Below, piece by piece: positions 1-8,390 of a stretch of 64,000 nucleotides of DNA. The notes beneath the pieces are model-generated. The model saw only the letters and a list, made by a program, of their open reading frames with translations. It had not been told where the DNA came from and searched no databases. The DNA is from Balneola sp. MJW-20 (GTDB lineage Bacteria > Bacteroidota > Rhodothermia > Balneolales > Balneolaceae): the NCBI RefSeq assembly GCF_040811775.1, contig NZ_JBFNXW010000001.1, forward strand, positions 1,674,001-1,738,000, read 5' to 3'. Made by a program: the position numbers and the translations under genes. Each line of letters begins with the position of its first letter. The first letter of the stretch is position 1.

Positions 1-237
1 CTCCATACCGTTCAGGGAAAAGTTCATGGCAACAACCCCAAATCCGGCCAGGGCCATTTCCTCACACATATCAGACCAGGCTCCCCAGTCTTTGAAGCCT
101 TTGAAACCATGCAGGAAAATGATTACCGGAAATGAGATCGAATTTCGGGAAATAGGTGAATAGAGATCATATTGAATCGGTAGTCCTTCCGTTGATTCAA
201 TATTTCCGGATGATATTGATACGCTGCTTACTTCCAT
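1..237 (-). CDS. Alpha/beta hydrolase, N-terminal fragment (cut by window edge)
   Basis: Reading the minus strand from ATG at 237 gives 79 codons open to the left edge, so only the N-terminus is present. Residues 37-45 form a hydrophobic strand followed by HGFKG (about residues 43-47). This resembles the strand plus oxyanion-hole loop of alpha/beta hydrolases (dienelactone hydrolase or dipeptidyl-peptidase-like esterases). The next stretch, rich in Trp and Asp and then MALAGFGVVAMNFSLNG, fits helix A and strand 4. The nucleophile, acid and histidine would lie outside the window, so substrate cannot be judged. The start is 7 bp after the stop of the rluB-like gene on the same strand, so it is probably the distal gene of that operon. 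Fold assignment is likely; specific function is unknown. Confidence 0.6.
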   Translation of the reverse strand, partial: MEVSSVSISSGNIESTEGLPIQYDLYSPISRNSISFPVIIFLHGFKGFKDWGAWSDMCEEMALAGFGVVAMNFSLNGME

Positions 238-244
238 ATTTCTT

Positions 245-1039
245 TCAGTCTTTATTAAAGTCGAGGGTCTCTAATTTCACTAATTTTCGCAGACCATTCA
301 CCTCATTCTGGCGAAGATATCTCCATCGGCCGGGTGCAACATTCTTCAGATTTAATCCTGCATATTCGATCCGCTTCAGCTTGGTCACTTCTTTACCGTA
401 GTGCTCGACCATTCTGCGGATCAGTCGGTTCCGACCCTCATATACCGACAGCATGAAAACCCGGGGGTCTCCAAAACTTCTTTCAACATTGAATGCCTTT
501 ACCGGTCCGTCTTCTAATGTAATACCTTTAGCATAAGAATAGAGTTCCTCATTATTAAGAGGCTTATCGGTTTCTACCTCGTAGGTCTTTCTGATCTTAT
601 AGCTTGGATGCATCAGGCGGTGTGCCAGATCACCGTCATTTGTCAGGATCAGAAGTCCGGTGGTATTTCTGTCCAGTCGTCCGACCGGGTAAACCCGGTT
701 ACCGGTGGCATGTTCGATCTGATCCATAACCGTAGTACGGTCTTTTTCATCATCCGTAGTGGTGATCACATCTTTTGATTTATTAAGCAGTAAGTAAGTA
801 AAGGGTTCCAGGGATAGATTCTGACCGTCCGCTATGATCGTATCCGACCTCTTCACCTTGGTACCGAGTTCTGTGACCACTTCACCGTTAACAATTACTT
901 TGCCTTCTTCCACCAGTTTATCGGCATCCCGCCTTGAACAAAGCCCGGAATGGGCAATGAATTTATTGATCCGTATCTCTTCTTCTTTACCATAATCCTG
1001 ATCAACAGAACTGGGATTCTTTGGCTTTCTTTTGCTCAT
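245..1039 (-). CDS. rluB: RsuA/RluB-family pseudouridine synthase
   Basis: 264 aa. An S4 RNA-binding domain lies at about residues 22-68 (RINKFIAHSGLCSRRDAD). The RsuA/RluB catalytic domain follows, with the signature GRLDRNTTGLLILTNDG at 120-136 and presumed catalytic Asp123. A second conserved block is EGRNRLIRRM at 201-210. The family isomerises a uridine in rRNA: RluB acts on 23S rRNA, RsuA on 16S. The scpB-rluB gene order favours RluB, but the exact target base is inferred. The ATG overlaps the scpB stop by one base (TAATG), which suggests translational coupling. A lysine-rich N-terminal extension of about 20 residues precedes S4. Confidence 0.9.
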   Translation of the reverse strand: MSKRKPKNPSSVDQDYGKEEEIRINKFIAHSGLCSRRDADKLVEEGKVIVNGEVVTELGTKVKRSDTIIADGQNLSLEPFTYLLLNKSKDVITTTDDEKDRTTVMDQIEHATGNRVYPVGRLDRNTTGLLILTNDGDLAHRLMHPSYKIRKTYEVETDKPLNNEELYSYAKGITLEDGPVKAFNVERSFGDPRVFMLSVYEGRNRLIRRMVEHYGKEVTKLKRIEYAGLNLKNVAPGRWRYLRQNEVNGLRKLVKLETLDFNKD

Positions 1040-1896
1040 TAATTCTCTTCTTTTCGGTATGATTCGTCTGATTCATCTTCTATCTCAGCATCTTCAGCAT
1101 CTGTTGCAGCATCCTGATGTTCAGTTGTACCGGCATTTTCATCTTCGGATGGCGTCTCATTATCAACAGCGTCTGATCCTTCTGATTCAAAAGCCTCGTC
1201 ACCGATCACTTCTTCTTTCACTTCCTCTAGAATATCATCGATGCTTTTTTCTTCCTGATCAATATCCTCGAGCCCGTCCATCCTCAGCTGCCGCTCCATC
1301 AGTAATCTCCTGTGCTCGGCCATATCATCATCCTTGAGGATCTCATCGATCTCTCTCGGTTTCGGTAGTTCATCCACTGAATTAATACCAAAGTGTCTCA
1401 GAAAGTGCTTGGTGGTTCGGTACAGCAGTGGTTTACCAGGACTATCCGCCCTCCCGGCTACTTCGATCAGGGCTTTCTCCATGAGTTGTCTCAGAATATA
1501 ACCTGAATCCACACCACGGATCTGATCGACCTCAGGTTTGGTGATGGGCTGCCTGTAAGCAACAATTGCCAGACTTTCGATCGCAGACTGAGAAAGCTTT
1601 CTGTAGGCATTCTCATGCTGAAATACACTAAGCCAGTAATGGTACTTTTTCTGAGTCACAAAGGTGTAACCACCACCTAAACGCTCGATACGAAAGCTGA
1701 GTCCATTCTCTTCATAACGCTGATTTAGTTTTTCAACAAATGCGTCCACGGTTTCTTCACTGATCTCAATTTGTTCTTCATTCTCAACGATGATATCACG
1801 AACTTTTTTCGCAGACATAGGTTCATCACTGGCAAAGATCAGAGCCTCGATCACTGTCGACAACAAGGTGCCGTCTACAAATTGATAGTCATTCAT
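1039..1896 (-). CDS. scpB: Segregation and condensation protein B (ScpB)
   Basis: 285 aa. ScpB joins ScpA and SMC in the bacterial condensin complex that compacts and segregates the chromosome. The first ~180 residues match the paired winged-helix family: FASDEPMSAKK near the N-terminus, then SAIESLAIVAYRQPITKPEV, GVDS, and GKPLLYRTTKHFLRHFGI. From about residue 205 there is an acidic, low-complexity tail rich in Glu and Asp that is longer than in typical ScpB proteins (about 180-200 aa). scpA usually lies immediately upstream, but here the upstream neighbour is a metal-dependent deacylase, so scpA must be elsewhere. It overlaps the downstream rluB-like gene by one base. Confidence 0.92.
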   Translation of the reverse strand: MNDYQFVDGTLLSTVIEALIFASDEPMSAKKVRDIIVENEEQIEISEETVDAFVEKLNQRYEENGLSFRIERLGGGYTFVTQKKYHYWLSVFQHENAYRKLSQSAIESLAIVAYRQPITKPEVDQIRGVDSGYILRQLMEKALIEVAGRADSPGKPLLYRTTKHFLRHFGINSVDELPKPREIDEILKDDDMAEHRRLLMERQLRMDGLEDIDQEEKSIDDILEEVKEEVIGDEAFESEGSDAVDNETPSEDENAGTTEHQDAATDAEDAEIEDESDESYRKEEN

Positions 1897-1987
1897 GGAA
1901 ATCAGTTATAAAATTCTTGGTATTTAACAGTCCCAATGATACGAAAAAGATAAGGGCTTATATAATTCTGAGGCCGGTAAATCTGTG

Positions 1988-3136
1988 TCAGCGATCTCTT
2001 TTATAAGCTTCGATGAGATAAGGTTGCTTTCGGATGACCCGATAACCCAGCAGATGAAAGATCTCTTTTACTAAAAACCGGGCTATTTTAAGGTTTACCT
2101 CAAAATTACCTTCCTCATTCATTCGAACTCCGGGAAGATAAGCCAGAATATTGTTAAGAAAAGAGTCCCTCAACACTTCCGATAGCTGTAACCAAAAGGG
2201 GGACCTCGGCTTAATTATGAAAAAACCGTCATTGCCTTTAGCCTGATAAAGAGGCATAAAAATAAGCCCGCTGAAAGGAGCATGGATCCTTTCCCCGTCT
2301 TCATAAGCCAGCAGTTCTTCTTTATCGATTCGGTCAAAATTGGTATATCCCCTTTTCATATAAAACCGGGAAGCGTCTTCTACGTAATGGTGGTAGGTGA
2401 TCTCATAATAGGTGTCGGGAATATCAGGGACAGTGGTCAACACTTCCTGATGTGCTTTAACCTCTTCCTGCTCCAGTTCAACAATGCTCAATTCATGCAG
2501 GCATAACCACAAAAAACTCTCTGCTCTCTCAACAGATACCGGGTCGGTATGTGCGCCGGCTTCGAACCCAATACATGGATAACCCAGGTCGTTAATGTAA
2601 CTCAAAAGAGTACCCTGAATGAACTCCTCAATTCCCAGGATCTGAGGAACCGGAAATTTATGAGCGATCTTTCGGTTAGCTAATGTGTCATTGAATGGAA
2701 TGAATGCACAGCTTTGTGCAGACGTAGTATGCAGATCTACAAAAAAGATCTGTCGGCCATCCGCTTCTTCTGCCCGAATGATACTGCGAATAGTCTCAAG
2801 CAGTTCCTCCGCCTCATCAAATTCAGCTCCCTCTTTCTTTTTGAGTTCACCAAGATCATCAAACTCATTCCATATACGGTTCAGATCCCGGTCCAGAAAT
2901 CTGGCCCCGTTCTCTATCGCTTTTTTATTTCCGGTAAGCATATAGACCGATCCTTCAAATGGATATTCTCCACTTTCCAGTTTCGGAATAACATGGTCAC
3001 ATGCAAGTACACCGGCAAGTTCATTACCATGAATTCCGGCAAAAATAACTAAGACAGGCCCTGTGTCAGCCTGCCTTTTCCATATGATTCGGTCGTTAAT
3101 AATTTCGCTTTCTTTGGCAGATGTTATCGGCTGCAT
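1988..3136 (-). CDS. Succinylglutamate desuccinylase/aspartoacylase-family zinc hydrolase
   Basis: 382 aa. Members are zinc carboxypeptidase-fold enzymes that cleave N-acyl amino acids. The zinc ligands are visible: HGNE at 36-39 (His36, Glu39) and DLHTTS with His136. DRDLNR at 82-87 is the substrate-binding Asn-Arg block, and GFEAGAH around 190-196 supplies the likely catalytic Glu. The length is close to the AstE/AspA family. The gene lies 25 bp downstream of the GCS2-CBS gene on the same strand, so the two are probably co-transcribed; an amide-forming ligase and an amide-cleaving hydrolase could act on the same N-acyl or gamma-linked metabolite (inference). There is no arginine-succinyltransferase gene nearby, so a role in the AST pathway is unsupported. 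Confidence 0.8.
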   Translation of the reverse strand: MQPITSAKESEIINDRIIWKRQADTGPVLVIFAGIHGNELAGVLACDHVIPKLESGEYPFEGSVYMLTGNKKAIENGARFLDRDLNRIWNEFDDLGELKKKEGAEFDEAEELLETIRSIIRAEEADGRQIFFVDLHTTSAQSCAFIPFNDTLANRKIAHKFPVPQILGIEEFIQGTLLSYINDLGYPCIGFEAGAHTDPVSVERAESFLWLCLHELSIVELEQEEVKAHQEVLTTVPDIPDTYYEITYHHYVEDASRFYMKRGYTNFDRIDKEELLAYEDGERIHAPFSGLIFMPLYQAKGNDGFFIIKPRSPFWLQLSEVLRDSFLNNILAYLPGVRMNEEGNFEVNLKIARFLVKEIFHLLGYRVIRKQPYLIEAYKRDR

Positions 3137-3161
3137 GTACTCCTTTTATTAGACGATCTCA

Positions 3162-5084
3162 TCAGTCATTCTTTTTAGCTAAAGTCTTGAGCAGTCTGGT
3201 CGTGATATTCATGAAATTACCTTCTGTGATGATGCCAACGAGCCGGCTGTTCTTAACGACCGGCAGGCAACCAATTTGTTGTTCTTTCATCATTGCCATT
3301 GCTTCCATGATCGAAGCTTCCGGATGTACAGTGATAGGATTTCTCAACATGATCTCTTCAACGGTATGATGAGCTGAGATCTGATCATCGTTAACCGCCT
3401 TTGAGTATTCCCGGAACAAATTTCTCATCGTCACCAATCCGATCAGATGCTTCTGATCGTCTTCAACCGGAACATAGCGAATACGCCTCCAGTCAATCAG
3501 GTTTGCCACAAATTCCAGTATATCATCCTTTCGGACTGTGAAAAGGTCCGTGGTCATAAACTCTTCCACCAGTAAGGTTGAAGGCTTCCAGTGTTCAAGG
3601 TCTTCGATCTTAGCCAGTCCCCATTTATGAACCGGTTCTCCTTTTTCCTGATTTTTTGCCATGGCTCTGGTCACCGCAGACAGCGTTTGTTCCTTATTAT
3701 TATCCTTGATCATTTTTCCGTAGGACTTCACCATCCAGTATGATCCTGTTTGAGCAGACTCTACTCTGTCACCTATCACTCCAAGATAGGTATCAATATC
3801 AGCGTTATTGATATTTGCCTTTTCCAGGCCTTTTCTTGCGATCGGAAGCAGTTCCTCCGATATCAGATCACGGGCTGTTACTTTCTGGTCATTTGCCCAT
3901 ATGAACTTGGTGTCCAGCCCCATTTTTGAGGCCGCAAAGAAGTTAAGCCGGGCATCATCAAAATCCAGCTTCTTTGTAATGTCGTCGTACGCTTCATCAA
4001 ATCCATTCAGAAGTCCCAGCCAGAATGCGGCATTAGCTACTTCATCCACCACCGTTGGCCCGGATGGGAATACCCGGTTTTCGATCCTGAGGTGTGGTTT
4101 TCCATTTGAAATTCCATAGCAGGGACGGTTCCATCTATACACTGATGAATTATGCACCTTTAATGCCATCAGATCCGGAACGATCCCGTTCTTGATCTTC
4201 TCTTCAACTTCTTCTTGAATATTGGCACTCAGCATAACCCGGTACCGGGAAATATCTTCCTGGTAGATATCAAGGATCGAATTCTTAAGCCATTCATTCC
4301 CAAAAGTAACCCTGGGACTGGAATCTCTCAGGTGATCTCCTACCAGGCGGGTATCTACCGACTGATGAAATAATGCCACCCGTGTCTCAGACCATAGTCT
4401 TTTCCCAAACAGGATGGGTGAGTTCACCGCACATGCCAGAACCGGAGCCGTAACCGCCTGAGCAATATTATATTTTGAAACAAACTCATCCGGGGTCACC
4501 TGCAAATGAACCTGAAAACCGGTATTACAGGCCTCAAGAAGTGGAGTATCAAACTTCATCAGGAGTTCATCCATCCCTTGTATCCGGAGCTCATATTCTG
4601 ACCCCCGCATATTATTGATCGCCTCGCATAATGCTTTGTACCTTGGCAGCGGTGTCAGATTAGACAGTTCCACATCCATTTTACGGATAGTGGGCATGAT
4701 CCCGGAAAGAAGAATATCACCGCCCATTTTCTGAACCGTTTTACGAACATATTCCACTTCATTCTGCAGATTATTCTCCATATCGGAGAGGCAGCTGTCC
4801 TTGAATTCAAGCGGATCCAGATTGATCTCCAGGTTGAATAAAGCAAGCTCAGTGGTATAATTCCCTTTTCCAAGCTTTTCCAGGATCTCCATTGATCGCG
4901 GGAAGGGTTTCATGTTATCATCAACCAGACAGATCTCCTGTTCAGCACCAATGCGGATGGTATCCGTCTCAAACCAGCCATCATCCAACATTACTTTCAG
5001 TGCCCGGAGATCCCGCAGCACATTTTTCATAAATGACTGAATCTCTTCGTTTGATTCTGCTAATTTGACTCTTTCTTCACCCAT
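3162..5084 (-). CDS. GCS2-type carboxylate-amine ligase fused to a CBS-domain pair
   Basis: 640 aa. Residues ~40-470 resemble the glutamate-cysteine ligase family 2 (YbdK-like) fold. IGAEQEICLVD near residue 46 matches the ATP/metal-binding Glu strand, and there are further family-like blocks (TELALFNLEINLDPLEF, VHLQVTP, PRVTFGNEWL, RIENRVFPSGPTVVDE). The last ~125 residues form two CBS motifs (VEEFMTTDLFTV and VEEIMLRNPITVHPEASI), a module that often senses adenine nucleotides. The enzyme probably joins a glutamate or other carboxylate to an amine using ATP, with activity tuned by the CBS pair; the actual substrate is unknown. ATG at 5084 is followed after 68 bp upstream by priA. It is followed downstream by the aspartoacylase-like gene. 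Confidence 0.8.
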   Translation of the reverse strand: MGEERVKLAESNEEIQSFMKNVLRDLRALKVMLDDGWFETDTIRIGAEQEICLVDDNMKPFPRSMEILEKLGKGNYTTELALFNLEINLDPLEFKDSCLSDMENNLQNEVEYVRKTVQKMGGDILLSGIMPTIRKMDVELSNLTPLPRYKALCEAINNMRGSEYELRIQGMDELLMKFDTPLLEACNTGFQVHLQVTPDEFVSKYNIAQAVTAPVLACAVNSPILFGKRLWSETRVALFHQSVDTRLVGDHLRDSSPRVTFGNEWLKNSILDIYQEDISRYRVMLSANIQEEVEEKIKNGIVPDLMALKVHNSSVYRWNRPCYGISNGKPHLRIENRVFPSGPTVVDEVANAAFWLGLLNGFDEAYDDITKKLDFDDARLNFFAASKMGLDTKFIWANDQKVTARDLISEELLPIARKGLEKANINNADIDTYLGVIGDRVESAQTGSYWMVKSYGKMIKDNNKEQTLSAVTRAMAKNQEKGEPVHKWGLAKIEDLEHWKPSTLLVEEFMTTDLFTVRKDDILEFVANLIDWRRIRYVPVEDDQKHLIGLVTMRNLFREYSKAVNDDQISAHHTVEEIMLRNPITVHPEASIMEAMAMMKEQQIGCLPVVKNSRLVGIITEGNFMNITTRLLKTLAKKND

Positions 5085-5152
5085 TTAGACAAAATTTGGA
5101 GAGAATTTACTGCTTTCTTTAAATACCTACTTTCTGAATCATTATTCAAGTC

Positions 5153-7582
5153 TTAGTTGATACAATCTACATTCACATTAATGCGGACATTTTTGATGTT
5201 TTTAGGGGCATAATTCTCATATACCTCAAGGATCTTAGCTACCAAAGCTTCAATATATTTAGCCCCCTTGTCCGGATCGACTTTCAGTGTAAGTTCCCAG
5301 ATATATTTCCGGTTTACCCATGCGATCGCAGCCGGTGAAGGACCCAGTAAGTCTATCTCCGGGATCACCTTCTCCGTCACTTTCTTCAAAAATTCTGTTG
5401 CAGCGCTGCTTTTTGCCTCATCCGTATCTTTTGCTATGAATTTGATCAGCCGGGAAAAAGGCGGATAACTCAGAGGCTTACGGAATTTCATTTCCTCTTT
5501 GGCAAATCCACGGTGATCATGCAGTCTTGCATACTGAATGGCAGGATTATCGGGTTGTCGGGTCTGAATGAAGACTTTTCCGGGCTTATCACCTCTGCCC
5601 GAACGTCCTGCTACCTGTGATAATAACTGATACATCCGTTCAGAGGACTGAAAGGACGGAAAAGCCTGTTCGGTATCGGCATCGATCACGCCAACTACCG
5701 TTACATTGGGAAAGTCCAGCCCTTTGGCCACCAGTTGAGTGCCAATCAGAATATCAGCTTCTCGGTCTCCGAATGCATCCAGTATGGATGCATGTGCTCC
5801 TTTTTTAGTAGTGGAGTCCCGGTCAAACCGTAAAATACCGGCATCAGGAAAATACTCTTTCAGCTGCTCCTCGATCTGCTGGGTTCCAGTACCTTTCACT
5901 TTCAGATCCGGTGAGCCGCATTCCACGCATTGGGTATCTGCTCTTCTGGAATATCCCGAATAATGGCACATCAGGATATTCCTTCGTTTGTGATAAGTAA
6001 GACTTACGGAGCATTCGGGACTCTGAGGGATATGTCCGCAGGTCTCACATTGCATATAGTTTCCATAACCCCGGCGATTATAAAGCAGAATGATCTGTTC
6101 CCCCTTTTTCAATGCATCCTGAATAGCAAGAAAGAGCGGAACTGCCATATCTCCTCTCATTGCCGACCGGTATTGACGCAGATCCAGTATTTCTACTTCC
6201 GGCATGGAAGCCTCTGCATGTCTTTCATGAAGTTCCAGCAGCTCACATTTATCTCGGGCTGCCATATGCAGTGCCTGCATACTCGGTGTGGCTGAACCCA
6301 TAATCATCACAGCATTTGAAAGGGTTGCACGCATGATAGCTGTTTCACGCGCATGATATCTGGGTGCCGGGTCGATCTGCTTATAGGATGAATCATGCTC
6401 CTCATCCATGATAATAAGTCCCAGGTCCTGAACCGGTGCAAATACCGCTGAACGCGGACCGATCGCTATGGATTTCTTTCCGGACCTCAGGTCCTGCCAT
6501 TCCTTAAGCCGCTCTTTCTGACTCATCCGGCTATGCAGTACAGCGATCTCATCACCAAAGATCCGGTAAAAACGTGCAACGGTCTGGGGAGTCAGAGCGA
6601 TCTCCGGCACCAGCACAATTCCGCCTTTACCCGCTTCTCTGACCTGCTTAAGGGCATGTATATATACTTCGGTCTTTCCGCTTCCGGTCACCCCGAACAG
6701 CAAAAAATTGGCAAAGGCCTGATCTGAAAGAGAATCACTGATTTTTCTGAAGGCAGCCGACTGATCCTCATTGAGTTCTTTGATAGATGCAGGGTCATGA
6801 ACGAGTCCAACAGGCTGTATCGTCACTTCCACTTCTTTATAGGAGATCCAGGCCTCATCCTGCAATTTCTTCAAAGTGTAGGAAGTGATGGATTCCGGCT
6901 GATCTTCTTTCAAAGCACTTTCCCGGACTGGTAATAATCCGACTATATCTTGCAGCGCCTTCACCCATTTATAAGAATCATTATTTTCCTCAAGAAAAGA
7001 GCTCAGTTCTTCATCCGTTTTACTCAGGTAATATTCTTTTTCTGTTTTGACTTCTACTTTAAGGTCTGGTTCTTCCCAGATCTCAATATCACCTGCACGA
7101 AGTAGCCTCTTGAGGACTTTATTATAGGCCGTTCCTTGCCAGCGGTTTTCCGCTTCCTGCTGAGTCATATCCGATTCACGGATCTCGGCAATCAGTTCCT
7201 GTTCATTTTCCTGCAACCGTTCCGCATCAAGGCCTTCCCGGAGACGCAAATAACGTCTGGATACAAAATTCATTCCTGCAGGCAATGCAGCCTGAATAGT
7301 TTCTCCCCAGCTGCTGAAATAGAACCGGGATACCCAATTGGTAAGTTTCATCAGTTCCTGATCAAGGACCGGCTCTTGATCCAGCAGGCGCCGGATATCT
7401 TTGGTTTCAAAGTCAGGTTCTTCATCGTGAATACGGGTGATGATCCCGATTGCAAAATAATTTCTGAAAGGAACCCAAACCCGCTGTCCCTCACGCACCT
7501 TTTCCCTGAAAGTATCGGGTAACGCATAGGTAAATTCTCTTCGGACTGCTGAAGGAAGAGCTACATCTGCAAAAGCGGGCAA
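5153..7582 (-). CDS. priA: Primosomal replication-restart helicase PriA
   Basis: 809 aa. PriA reloads the replisome at stalled forks. The N-terminal 3'-DNA-binding domain (residues 1-110) precedes the helicase: Walker A GVTGSGKTEVY at 297-307, DEEH at 393-396, GSATPS at 429-434, and VAGRSGRG near the end of lobe 2. The zinc region spans residues 512-555. It retains Cys at 512, 515, 524, 539, 552 and 555, but has Ser at 521 and 542 where PriA normally has Cys, so one of the two zinc sites looks incomplete. The start is TTG at 7582: an in-frame stop lies a few codons upstream and there is no ATG nearby. This is the first large gene of a minus-strand run reaching to 1. The preceding tiny membrane ORF starts at 7731. 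Confidence 0.95.
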   Translation of the reverse strand: MPAFADVALPSAVRREFTYALPDTFREKVREGQRVWVPFRNYFAIGIITRIHDEEPDFETKDIRRLLDQEPVLDQELMKLTNWVSRFYFSSWGETIQAALPAGMNFVSRRYLRLREGLDAERLQENEQELIAEIRESDMTQQEAENRWQGTAYNKVLKRLLRAGDIEIWEEPDLKVEVKTEKEYYLSKTDEELSSFLEENNDSYKWVKALQDIVGLLPVRESALKEDQPESITSYTLKKLQDEAWISYKEVEVTIQPVGLVHDPASIKELNEDQSAAFRKISDSLSDQAFANFLLFGVTGSGKTEVYIHALKQVREAGKGGIVLVPEIALTPQTVARFYRIFGDEIAVLHSRMSQKERLKEWQDLRSGKKSIAIGPRSAVFAPVQDLGLIIMDEEHDSSYKQIDPAPRYHARETAIMRATLSNAVMIMGSATPSMQALHMAARDKCELLELHERHAEASMPEVEILDLRQYRSAMRGDMAVPLFLAIQDALKKGEQIILLYNRRGYGNYMQCETCGHIPQSPECSVSLTYHKRRNILMCHYSGYSRRADTQCVECGSPDLKVKGTGTQQIEEQLKEYFPDAGILRFDRDSTTKKGAHASILDAFGDREADILIGTQLVAKGLDFPNVTVVGVIDADTEQAFPSFQSSERMYQLLSQVAGRSGRGDKPGKVFIQTRQPDNPAIQYARLHDHRGFAKEEMKFRKPLSYPPFSRLIKFIAKDTDEAKSSAATEFLKKVTEKVIPEIDLLGPSPAAIAWVNRKYIWELTLKVDPDKGAKYIEALVAKILEVYENYAPKNIKNVRINVNVDCIN

Positions 7583-7641
7583 ATTGATTCGGTTTGGTTT
7601 TCAAATTCAGTGACGGGAATTTAAAAGCCGCGGCCAAGAAA

Positions 7642-7731
7642 TCATAAAATGATAAATACCCAGATGAGTATCAGGAGAATGGGAAGTGTGAAGATAAGTC
7701 CGCCCTGGTAATATGCTTCTCTCTTATTCAT
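7642..7731 (-). CDS. Small single-span membrane protein (29 aa)
   Basis: An ATG at 7731 on the minus strand opens a 29-codon frame ending with TGA at 7642-7644. It is preceded by GTGGAGG five bases before the ATG, one of the clearest Shine-Dalgarno sites in the window. Residues 1-10 are polar and basic (MNKREAYYQG). Residues 11-29 are almost wholly hydrophobic (GLIFTLPILLILIWVFIIL), enough for one membrane helix with the N-terminus inside. I do not recognise a family. It lies 59 bp upstream of priA and about 240 bp downstream of the four-helix-bundle gene, same strand. No function is proposed. Confidence 0.5.
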   Translation of the reverse strand: MNKREAYYQGGLIFTLPILLILIWVFIIL

Positions 7732-7944
7732 ATCGGCCTCCACTTTTTTGGTTTAAAGCATCAGACTCAGATAAGAATGATGCCTAGGGATATTATTCAT
7801 AATGCTTTCATGCTATCCTATCGCATAAACATGCACGTTTCACAAGAAGAATAACAAAGCGGAGAGAGATCTCTAATTAAATGACGGTAATCTTGGTTAG
7901 GAAAATCTTATGAATGCAGAATAACGAGTAATGAATGGACTTGT

Positions 7945-7957
7945 CCGCCTTAGGCGG
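7945..7957. repeat. GC-rich palindrome between genes
   Basis: CCGCCTTAGGCGG is a 5-bp stem with a 3-base loop, abutting the left inverted repeat of the four-helix-bundle unit. It lies just beyond the 3' end of that gene and could be a weak hairpin or part of a dispersed repeat. On the plus strand it is followed by a T-rich run, on the minus strand it is not. The rest of 7732-7944 shows no gene. Confidence 0.4.
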
Positions 7958-7968
7958 GATATCAGATT
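7958..7968 (+). repeat. Left 11-bp inverted repeat around the four-helix-bundle gene
   Basis: GATATCAGATT here matches the reverse complement of 8360-8370 exactly. The two copies bracket the 7972-8325 gene, giving a unit of about 413 bp. Confidence 0.5.
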
Positions 7969-7971
7969 TTT

Positions 7972-8325
7972 TTAGTTTTTATAACGTTTGCTCGTATTTA
8001 AGCTGGCAACCATGATCGATATAAGCTCATTACACTCACTCAGGGCTATCGAAAGTGACTGGGTTTCTACTCCTCTTTTTTTCAGGATCCTTAGATTTAT
8101 ATAGGTCTCTCGTAATTCCTTTAATGCAATACTCATCTTGTGAATAAAGTCTTTTTTGCTCTCAGCAGAGCGTGCTTCGCCATACAACAAAGCGGGTGAT
8201 GTGCCACTTCTGATGATCTGTTTGCTCAAGTGATCATTGGCAAATGACCGATTAAGATTTTCAGCCAATGAAGTGATCATGACGGCAAATTCTATAAATC
8301 GTTCTTCCAGTTCTAAGGCATCCAT
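7972..8325 (-). CDS. Four-helix-bundle protein (23S rRNA intervening-sequence protein family)
   Basis: 117 aa from ATG 8325. An in-frame start 26 codons earlier would run over the end of comM and give an N-terminus unlike the family. Recognisable blocks are FIEFAVMITSLAENL, QIIRSGTSPALLYGEA, SKKDFIHKMSIALKELRET and a final helix containing ECNELISIMVASLN. The family (S23/IVP, related to the Avd accessory protein of diversity-generating retroelements) forms basic helical bundles, often encoded in rRNA intervening sequences or as scattered solitary genes; the biochemical role is not established. There is no reverse transcriptase or rRNA here. The gene sits between 11-bp inverted repeats immediately after the comM stop, which suggests a small inserted cassette. 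A paralogue lies at 26609-26959. Confidence 0.8.
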   Translation of the reverse strand: MDALELEERFIEFAVMITSLAENLNRSFANDHLSKQIIRSGTSPALLYGEARSAESKKDFIHKMSIALKELRETYINLRILKKRGVETQSLSIALSECNELISIMVASLNTSKRYKN

Positions 8326-8359
8326 TTTTTGATATTTATATCTCCAATCTCCAATCGTT

Positions 8360-8370
8360 AATCTGATATC
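8360..8370 (-). repeat. Right 11-bp inverted repeat around the four-helix-bundle gene
   Basis: AATCTGATATC, the reverse complement of 7958-7968. It lies 20 bp downstream of the comM stop codon, between comM and the four-helix-bundle start. The adjoining bases CCAATCTCCAATC are a short direct repeat. Confidence 0.5.
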
Positions 8371-8390
8371 TGCAATCTTCGCTGGATTTC

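Noticed and set aside
7972-8325. Possible diversity-generating retroelement accessory (Avd) gene
   Set aside because: No reverse transcriptase, template repeat or variable-repeat target is present; the solitary family is common.
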